From Dactylorhiza incarnata (taxonomy: Eukaryota; Streptophyta; Magnoliopsida; Asparagales; Orchidaceae): a stretch of DNA of 64,000 bases. Each line of letters opens with the position of its first letter. Positions within the stretch are counted from its first letter, which is position 1. Below, one piece after another: positions 57,258-64,000 of this stretch. Location of the stretch: contig JAWHQI010000522.1 of NCBI GenBank assembly GCA_033032865.1, positions 186,001 through 250,000 of the forward strand, written 5' to 3'. The notes beneath the pieces were generated by a model that was given only the letters and a program-made list of their open reading frames with translations, had not been told where the DNA came from and did not search any database. Both the position numbers and the translations under genes were made by a program.

Positions 57258-57803
57258 GGAGCCACTGTAGCAGCAAACATATAGAACCAAGTGTAAGTTG
57301 AGCTCGCGACCTGTTCTTGCGGTTTGTGTTTCGTAGCCGGCTGGTTAGCTGATCGAACTTGTCTTGTGCAGCTTCTGCAGATTGTGCGGGCAGCAGCGGT
57401 CACCTCCTCTTCTGAATGTGTTCGGGCGGTCTCGCAGCTTGCAGTGCGGGTTGCTGGAGTTCGGGAGGATCAGTGGAGTTCGGGAGTTCGCGTGGTTCTC
57501 AGTTGGTGTGGCTCAAGTCGGTAGTTCGGGCGACCTATTTTTCTAGTCGGGCGGACTGTCAGGTCGGGTGGTCAGACGGTCTCAAATTGGCAGACCGCTG
57601 GTTTTATTCTTCAGTTGTTTTTCTCTTCTGTTTTTTTGTGTACTGGCAAAATCATGTCTCGCCATGTATACCTCGCCCTGTAATGAAGAATTTTGCTTAT
57701 CAATAAAGATCGTTTTTTGCTTCATGTGCTTCTGGTTGTTTGGCTTGTGAACTCTAAGTTGTACAGTTCCTGCTCACTCCATAAAGATTCGGAAAATTTC
57801 ACA

Positions 57804-57815
57804 TGGTATCAGAGG
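57804..57815 (+). other. K1 primer-binding site
   Basis: TGGTATCAGAGG immediately after the LTR end (no spacer); initiator tRNA-Met type. Confidence 0.85.
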
Positions 57816-57918
57816 AAGGTTAGAGTGGATAGAGCAGTGAGCAACTTAGAGTAGCCATCTCCTTTGTGAAGAAGGAACCAGTGGTAGAGCCATAGAAGCG
57901 AGGGGTCTTGGAATTGAG

Positions 57919-58815
57919 ATGCTCAACTCGACCAACTTTAAGAAGTGGAAGTCGTGTATGCAAAGCTATCTTCTAGGTGAGGACCTCTGGGAGGTAGTTG
58001 GAGGAGAGAGCACAGAGGAAGTGTTTTCGGTCGGAGATAACCAACATGAGGTGAGGAACTGGAGGCGGCTCAATGCCAAAGCAGAGTTCGCTCTGAAGAG
58101 AGCAATATCACCTGATTTGTTTGATCATATCTTTGGGTGTGCATCAGCTGCAGAGATATGGAGAGCCCTGGATGGGCTGTTTAATAAAAAGAATGTGACA
58201 AGACTTCAATTCATGGAGAATGAACTGGCCAGATCGGCTCAAGGTGACCTTTCTATCTCTACGTTCTTCTTGAAGATGAAGAACTTGCGCGCCAAGATCT
58301 CAGCGCTGGATCCTGATGAGCCAATCTCTGAGGCGAAGCTGAAGAGGCACATGATCCGTGGCTTGCGGAAGGAATATGTTGCCTTTGTGACGTCGGTGCA
58401 GGGTTGGGCAAATCAGCCGTCTCTGTTGGAGCTGGAAAATCTGCTTGCTTCGCAGGAGAGTCTGGCAAGGCAGATGGCGGGGGAGTCAGTGTCTAGGGGA
58501 GATGGCGAAGTTCTCTTCACAGGAAAGAACAAGAAGTTGGATAAGAAGAAGACCGCTGGAGGAGGCAATGGGCCTTCAACTTCTGGACAGCAGGAGAGGG
58601 GCTATGCTCCTAAGGCTGAAGGGAAGAAGAAGGGGGAAGGTCCCAAATGCTTCAGGTGCGGAAAGGTTGGTCACTTCAGGAAGGATTGCCGAGTGAATCT
58701 TCAGCCGAGGCATGCTGCTACAGGAAAGGGGGAAGCTGAAGCCAGGCAGGTTGATGGAGGATGGGGAGGAGACTTCTCGGCTTCTGTTGGAGCTGAGGCT
58801 CCTATCAACTATTAG
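57919..58815 (+). CDS. gag: K1 gag (298 codons before a TAG)
   Basis: ATG at 57919 (MLNSTNFKKWKSCMQSYL). The copia gag core (WRRLNAKAEFALKRAIS, IWRALDGLFNKKNVTRLQ, LKRHMIRGLRKEYVAFV) is followed by a Lys/Gly linker and an intact knuckle CFRCGKVGHFRKDC at residue ~244. TAG at 58813 ends the frame. The protease follows in phase, so the element probably encoded one gag-pol polyprotein before this stop arose. Confidence 0.88.
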   Translation: MLNSTNFKKWKSCMQSYLLGEDLWEVVGGESTEEVFSVGDNQHEVRNWRRLNAKAEFALKRAISPDLFDHIFGCASAAEIWRALDGLFNKKNVTRLQFMENELARSAQGDLSISTFFLKMKNLRAKISALDPDEPISEAKLKRHMIRGLRKEYVAFVTSVQGWANQPSLLELENLLASQESLARQMAGESVSRGDGEVLFTGKNKKLDKKKTAGGGNGPSTSGQQERGYAPKAEGKKKGEGPKCFRCGKVGHFRKDCRVNLQPRHAATGKGEAEARQVDGGWGGDFSASVGAEAPINY

Positions 58816-60306
58816 GAGGACTGGATTGTGGACTCGGGGTGTGGTCATCACCTCACCGGGGATGAGTCGAATCTTTCTTCAGCGCAGCCTTATTCAGGTA
58901 ATGATGCCATTATTACTGCTGATAATACCGTGCATGCTGTAGAGATGGTGGGGGTTGTTTCCTTGGGCAGTGATAGGGGGCCGCTTACGTTGAGAAGTGT
59001 CTATCATGTGCCTGATATGAGGAAAAATCTCCTCTCTGTGACCAACGCTGTTGACGCTGGGTATGACGTTCTGTTTAGCCCAACAGAAGTGAGGTTTCTT
59101 CAGAATGTGGAGGCGGTGAAGGCTGAGGTAGTTCATGTGGGGAGGAGAGCTAAAGACTTGTTCGTGCTTTCGACAAGTTCTTACATTGACAAGATGCGGA
59201 CGAATGATAGTGCTGTCATATGGCACGAGAGGTTGGGGCACGTAGGGATGGATAAGCTGAAAGTTATGGCTGTGAAAGGTCTGGTCAAGGGCCTGCCTAG
59301 TCTATCTTCCTATGGAGACGGTCATGTGTGCGTGGGATGTCAGTTCGGCATGTCTCATCGACTACCATTTGACAAGTCGCGGTCAAGGAGTAGTGTGCCG
59401 TTGGAGTGCATCCACGGTGACTTGATGGGACCGACTGCTACCCCAAGCCTCGGAGGCAGCAGATATATGCTGGTGTTGATCGATGATTACACCAGATATG
59501 TCTGGGTTTATTTCTTGAAGGAGAAGGCGGAGGCGTTTGCCAAGTTCGTGGAGTTCAAGGAGCTTGTGGAGGGTCGGTTTGGCCTGCGGGTTAAGAAGCT
59601 GAGGACTGACAACGGAGGGGAGTTCACCTCTGGTGAGTTCTTTACTTTTTGCAGAAAGGCAGGCATCCGAAGGGAGCTTACTTGTGCACATACTCCACAG
59701 CAAAATGGAGTTGTAGAGCAGAAGATCCGTCATCTGAAGGAGACCTGCAAGTGTTGGCTGCATGCCAAGAGTATCACAAAGTCCTTCTAGGCTGAGGGAA
59801 TGTCTTGTGCTGCCTATGTCATCAACAGGATGCCTCTGAGTCCCATCAATATGAAGACCCCGCATGAACTGATGTTCAAGGAAAAGCCAAGTGTGGCGCA
59901 CCTTCAGGTGTTTGGTTCCACCTACTATGTGCACGTTCCAGATGCGCTTCAGACGAAGCTAGATGCGAAAGCAAGGAAGCTAGTATTCGTGGGGTATGAT
60001 GACCGGAAGAAGGGCGGGAAGTGCATGGACCCGGAGACGCGGAGATTTGTTGTATCTTGCGTCGTTGTGTTCGACGAGGTGATATCGTACAAGGGAAGTT
60101 CTGGTGTTGAGCTACCAGAGAGCAGGGTGGAGGAGCCGGAGAGGGCTGTGGAAAATCTTCAGGTGGAGCTACTTGTGTCACTAGGTGGTCCATCAATATC
60201 TAGTTCTGAGGCGGAGGCTTCTGGGTCAGGAAGCAGGGGGAGCGATGCTCCAAGTACATCTGGAAGAGGAGCTAGGGAAGAAACAGCTGAAGATACTGCA
60301 AGTTAG
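58816..60306 (+). pseudogene. pol: K1 protease and integrase
   Basis: In phase with gag. Protease site DWIVDSGCGHHLTG (58822). Integrase: zinc region VIWHERLGHVGMDKL, core with D (CIHGDLMGP), D (LRTDNGGEFTS), E position (QQNGVVEQKIRH: Glu present), then a TAG at 59788. It continues at 59800 with CAAYVINRMPLSPINMKTP and KLVFVGYDDRKKGGK. It ends at TAG 60304 after an acidic/serine linker. Confidence 0.88.
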
Positions 60307-61082
60307 AGGAAGGCGTTGCGGAGATCGAAGCAAACTGTCATTGCCCCTGATCGCTATACAGGAGGAAACATGGTGAGCTTTGTCTAATGTTTTTTTGCTG
60401 GTCCCTTGGATGAGAGGGAGTCGTCGAGCTTTGAAAAGGCCAAAGGCATGAAGGAGTGGGACATTGCGATGCAAGAAGAAATGGCTGCTCTCGAGAAGAA
60501 TGAGACCTGGTCTTTAGTGCCCAGGCCCAAGGGCACCACTCCTGTCACATGTAAGTTGGTATACAAGCTGAAGAAGAAGGCTGACGGCAGTATCGAGCGG
60601 TACAAGGCTCGTCTTGTGGCTCGGAGGTTCTCACAGCAATACGATGAAGACTATGAAGAGACATTCAGTCCGATGGCAAAAATGACTTTAGTTCGGGTTG
60701 TGATTGCCTTGGCGGCATGTTGGGGGTGGAAGATTTGGCAGCTTGACGTAAAGAATGTGTTCTTGTAGGACGAGATTGATAAGGACATCTTCATGGTCCA
60801 GCGACAAGGCTTCGTATCTGAAGATTTTACAGAGTATGTCTGCAAGTTGAAGAAGGCCCTGTATGGTTTGAAACAAGCGCCGAGGGCGTGGTATGGAAAG
60901 ATTTCAGAGTATCTCTTATTATGTGGGTTTGGTGCTTCAGACTCAGACTCAATCTTGTTCGTCAAGAAGAGTGGGGAGCTTCAAGTTATCATGCTACTTT
61001 ACGTCGACGATATGATCGTGACGGGGAATTCGAAGGAGGAGGTAGCACAGCTTCGGACAGAGCTATCTATAAGGTTTAGATG
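60307..61082 (+). pseudogene. pol: K1 reverse transcriptase
   Basis: Same phase as gag. A TAA at 60385 precedes the RT. 60406-60768: MQEEMAALEKNETWSLVPR, KLVYKLKKKADGSIERYKAR, FSPMAKMTLVRVVIALAA, IWQLDVKNVFL (motif A). TAG at 60766, then 60793-61079 with YGLKQAPRAWYGKI and LLYVDDMIVTG (catalytic YVDD intact). A one-base loss at about 61079 shifts the frame. Confidence 0.9.
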
Positions 61083-61964
61083 AAGGATCTGAGTGAGCTT
61101 TACCATTTCCTTGGACTCGAGGTGCTGAGGAAGGAGAGTGGAGTGCTGGTGTCCCAGGCTGGATATGCTGAGCGGATCGTTGAGCGGTTTGGCATGAAGG
61201 ACGGGAAGTGCATCTCCACACCTCTGGAGAAGGCTATGAAGCTTCAGAAGGATGAGGGAAGGATTCTGCAAGATCCGTTGGTGTTCCGAGCTCTGGTCGG
61301 GAGCTTGATCTATCTGATGATCACTAGGCCGGATATTGCTTATGCAGTTGGCAGAGTGAGTCGGTACATGGCGGAGCCACGGATGCCTCATCTGCTAGCA
61401 GCCAAGAACATTCTGAAGTATGTCAAGGCGACTTCGGATATGGGTCTCCTTTATAGGAGGGATGCGGGCTTCGAGGTGCATGGATACATGGATGCTGATT
61501 ACGGGGGTGATTCGGATGATCGGAAGTTGATGTCTGGATACGTCTTCATGGCGGGCCACATGACTATATCATGGTGCAGCAAGAAGCAGGATTTTGTATC
61601 GGTCTCAACCACGAAAGCGGAATACAAGGCTTCTGCCTTAGCAGCTCAGGAAGCCATCTGGCTTAGGAGGTTGGTTGGAGACGTCCATAAGGAGGATCGG
61701 GAGCCGACTCTGCTCCGCGGTGACAATGATAGTGCTCTCAAACTGGTGACCAATCCAGTTTGTCACGCGAGGACTAAGCATATCGAGATCGAGCATCATT
61801 TCATTCGTGAGAAGGTGCTGGAGGGGTCTCTTTTGGTCGAGCATGTTTGGAGTCAGGACAACATTGCTGACATCTTCACAAAGGCGCTGTCAAAGGGGCC
61901 GTTCACATGGCTAAGGAGCTTACTGGTGCTATTTTCAACTTCCCACTTCAAGGGGGAGTGTTGA
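61080..61964 (+). pseudogene. pol: K1 RNase H and pol C-terminus
   Basis: Open for 294 codons in the shifted frame: KDLSELYHFLGLEVL, GSLIYLMITRPDIAYAVG, YMDADYGGDSDDRKL (RNase H), STTKAEYKASALAAQEAIWL, ARTKHIEIEHHFIRE, DNIADIFTKALSKG. It runs into the 3' LTR start (stop at 61962), as is common in copia elements. RNase H would remove the RNA template during cDNA synthesis. Confidence 0.88.
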
Positions 61965-63191
61965 AAATATTGAAGTGGGAGGTATTTGGGAGTTGGCGGT
62001 CTGGGGGGGAGACCGCGCGGTCTGTTCTGACCGCACGGTCTTGCGGTCTCCTCTGGCGGTCTGACATTTCTGGTCTAGCCGCGGGCTATTCGGCGTGACC
62101 ACCGGTCTGTGTTCAAGGTGATGAGGTAAGGCCGCTCGGTCTGGTCTGTGACCGCGTGGCGGGCTGTCAACCTCAGGGCTGTGCCGGTCTGGTGTGACCG
62201 CATAGGTTGTTTCAAGGTTCCAGAAGCCGGTCTTATGGCTGTCCGGGTTCCTTGTGGTGCGCGCGAACTAAGGTTGTCTTAGTCACGCGGTCTCCGGTTT
62301 GTGTTCGCATGACTGGTCCTTCGGCGATCAGCTGGCATATGCGGTTACTGATGGTTGGTCGACATGGCGGGCTGTGCCCTAGTCGATCTGGTCTGTTCGC
62401 GGTCTCAGGAGGAGGCTGGCAGGCGAACAGGATGTGTTCGCAGTCTCGTTGGCGAACATTGGTGGTGGGCGGCTTCATTGTGGGAGTGGCGATCTCTCGC
62501 GGTCTGTTATTGAAGCCGGCGATCTCACCTAAGCAGGAGGATCTGTTGCTGATCGCGCGGGTTGACCAGTCCTGGTCGCGCGATCTGGAGGGTGGTGATC
62601 CTATCTCATAGGGTGGTGACTGGATCAAGTCGCTTGCCTATAAATTGGAGCCACTGTAGCAGCAAACTTATAGCACCAAGTGTAAGCTGAGCTCGCGACC
62701 TGTTCTTGCGGTTTATGTTTTGTAACCGGCCGGTTAGCTGATCGAACTTGTCTTGTGCAGCTTCTGCGGATTGTGCGGGCAGCAGCGGTCACCTCTTCTT
62801 CTGAAGGTGTTCGGGCGGTCTCGCGGCTTGCAGTGCGGGTTGCTGGAGTTCGGGAGGATCAGTGGAGTTCGGGAGTTCACGTGGTTCTCAGTTGGTGTGG
62901 CTCAAGTCGGCAGTTCGGGCGACCTATTTTTCAAGCCGGACGGACTGTCAGTTCGGGCGGTCAGACGGTCTCAAATTGGCAGACCGCTGGTTTTCTTCTT
63001 CAGCTATTTTTCTCTTCTGTTTTTTACGTACTGGCGAAATCATGTCTCGCCATGTATACCTCGCCCTGTAATGAAGAATTTTGCTTATCAATAAAGATCG
63101 TTTTTTGCTTCATGTGCTTCTGGTTGTTTGGCTTGTGAACTCTATGTTGTACAATTCCTGCTCACTCCATAATGATTCGGAAAATTTCACA
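61959..63191 (+). mobile_element. K1 3' LTR (1,233 bp)
   Basis: Same length as the 5' LTR and colinear with it, starting TGTTGAAAAT after agggggag and ending aaaatttcaca. Open frames inside (62207, 62753 and others) arise from the LTR and are not genes. Confidence 0.93.
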
Positions 63192-64000
63192 ACCAATTCA
63201 ATCCCAAATGGGATGAAATTCTTACCCGAGTCATGTCATGACCCTAAGGACCACCCACCAAAATTTGGAAGTGTTTAGAGGTATCTAGACTGTAAAATTT
63301 AATCACAAATGTTTTAATAAATTTCTACAGAAACTATAGAAAAATGGTCTCCAAAAATTCCCATTTTGGATATGTTGAGGGTAAGGGTATGTCTAGCCTA
63401 TGCTCCAAATTTCAAAGCATTTGCATGAGTAATGTAGTGGGGGCACTCAAATCAATTTCTTGTCAACCCTATGTACGCGTTGCACCATTTTGAGTGTTGC
63501 AGTCAAACCATTGTGCCAAATTGTCTCAAATTAATTTTAAAATAATCTAGACATAAATATTTACAACTTTTGTCTCTGGCCATTTTTCCTGAAACGGCAT
63601 CTAAGTGGCTCAAATTTCAGTTTCAAAAATGGGCATTTCTAGGGGAAAATATGACGTTATTTAATCATAAAATTAATAATCTATCTAAATGGAAGGCATC
63701 AGTTCATCATCTCCAATCAGCCAACGACCACGATTGTCCCGTACTGTACCAACTTGGGAGGTAATTTCTGGGCCACCTAGACACTCTCCCGGTCGGCCAA
63801 TGCCAAGACTACCTCCATTGAGGTGGCGTCCGGCGATGTACGGTGGTTGGTTGGCCGGAGGCGGCCGGAATTGGGGATTTGAACATGAAAAGAAAAGATT
63901 GAACATAAGATTTCGAACACGCCGATCCAAGACCAATTGGCCCCAAATCTAGTAGCCAAAATGATGAGATCTACTCACTAAGAAATAGAGGAGAGGAGAG
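63192..64000. mobile_element. Long gypsy-type LTR G2, right part
   Basis: Begins with the duplicated ACCAA and continues the sequence broken at 56570. AT-rich to about 63680, then GC-richer with gccggccaac..gttggccgg-like inverted pairs near 63790-63870. No gene, no far border; the element runs past the window. Confidence 0.5.

Larger units (their letters stand above)
56571..57803 (+). mobile_element. K1 5' LTR (1,233 bp)
   Basis: TGTTGAAAATATTGAAGTGG to aaaatttcaca. U3 (56610-57180) is packed with gcggtct / agaccgc half-boxes, including agaccgcgcggtct at 56622. TATA box tataaata is at 57250, after the last box (gcgcgatctgg). The 3' part has tcaataaagatcg, a possible polyadenylation region. 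Confidence 0.93.
56571..63191 (+). mobile_element. Copia element K1 (non-Sirevirus), structurally complete
   Basis: Two 1,233-bp LTRs (56571-57803, 61959-63191), PBS, gag, pol in one frame except for stops and one frameshift, PPT agggggag at 61951. Perfect 5-bp target duplication ACCAA (56566-56570, 63192-63196). LTRs differ by roughly 5% by eye (more in U3). It is inserted in LTR G2. Confidence 0.95.

Noticed and set aside
57324..57750. Open frames in K1 LTR (repeated at 62753-63138)
   Set aside because: LTR sequence; no conserved motif, and they overlap in several frames.

Overview
This 64-kb window is intergenic DNA from a flowering plant with a large, retrotransposon-rich genome. It contains only plant-type transposable elements: Ty1/copia Sireviruses, another Ty1/copia family, Ty3/gypsy elements of Athila, Tat and chromodomain (Tekay/Del) types, and one CACTA DNA transposon. 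I see no convincing host gene, tRNA or rRNA. The species cannot be named from the sequence; a eudicot is only a guess. Every polyprotein in the window is broken.

Layout, left to right. 1-3020: Athila-like LTR on the + strand (693-2994) with a polypurine tract before it and a PBS-like site after it. 3021-4855: unassigned DNA with CG-rich repeated motifs, ending in a 44-bp hairpin array. 4856-7020: Tat-like gypsy gag and LTR on the - strand, cutting into the RNase H of a - strand Sirevirus (7021-13998). That Sirevirus interrupts the gag of a - strand Athila-like element (13999-16619). The Athila-like element in turn cuts the pol of a + strand Sirevirus S1 (16620-19552 plus 37901-38682).

Inside the 3' LTR of S1 sits Sirevirus S2 (19553-37900). 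Inside the pol of S2 sits S3 (24063-33179), a Sirevirus with gag-like and coiled-coil ORFs but no pol. Inside S3 sits a 1,572-bp non-autonomous CACTA element (28285-29856). 38683-40691 and 49510-53705 are two halves of a - strand Tat-like gypsy element. They are split by a structurally complete, young chromovirus (40692-49509, TSD ATTAG, LTRs about 99% identical by eye). 53706-56570 and 63192-64000 are a long gypsy-type LTR region split by a second complete copia element (56571-63191, TSD ACCAA, two 1,233-bp LTRs).

The elements give a relative chronology: each inserted element is younger than its target, and LTR divergence by eye agrees (S2 about 10%, S3 about 5-6%, chromovirus about 1%). The most striking pattern is that nearly every LTR family here, copia and gypsy alike, carries its own array of short GC-rich, CpG-bearing inverted repeats. 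Where a TATA-like box can be seen, the array lies upstream of it. Such boxes are described for Sireviruses; finding analogous but sequence-unrelated arrays in Athila-like, Tat-like, chromovirus and non-Sirevirus copia LTRs is the main candidate for something new.
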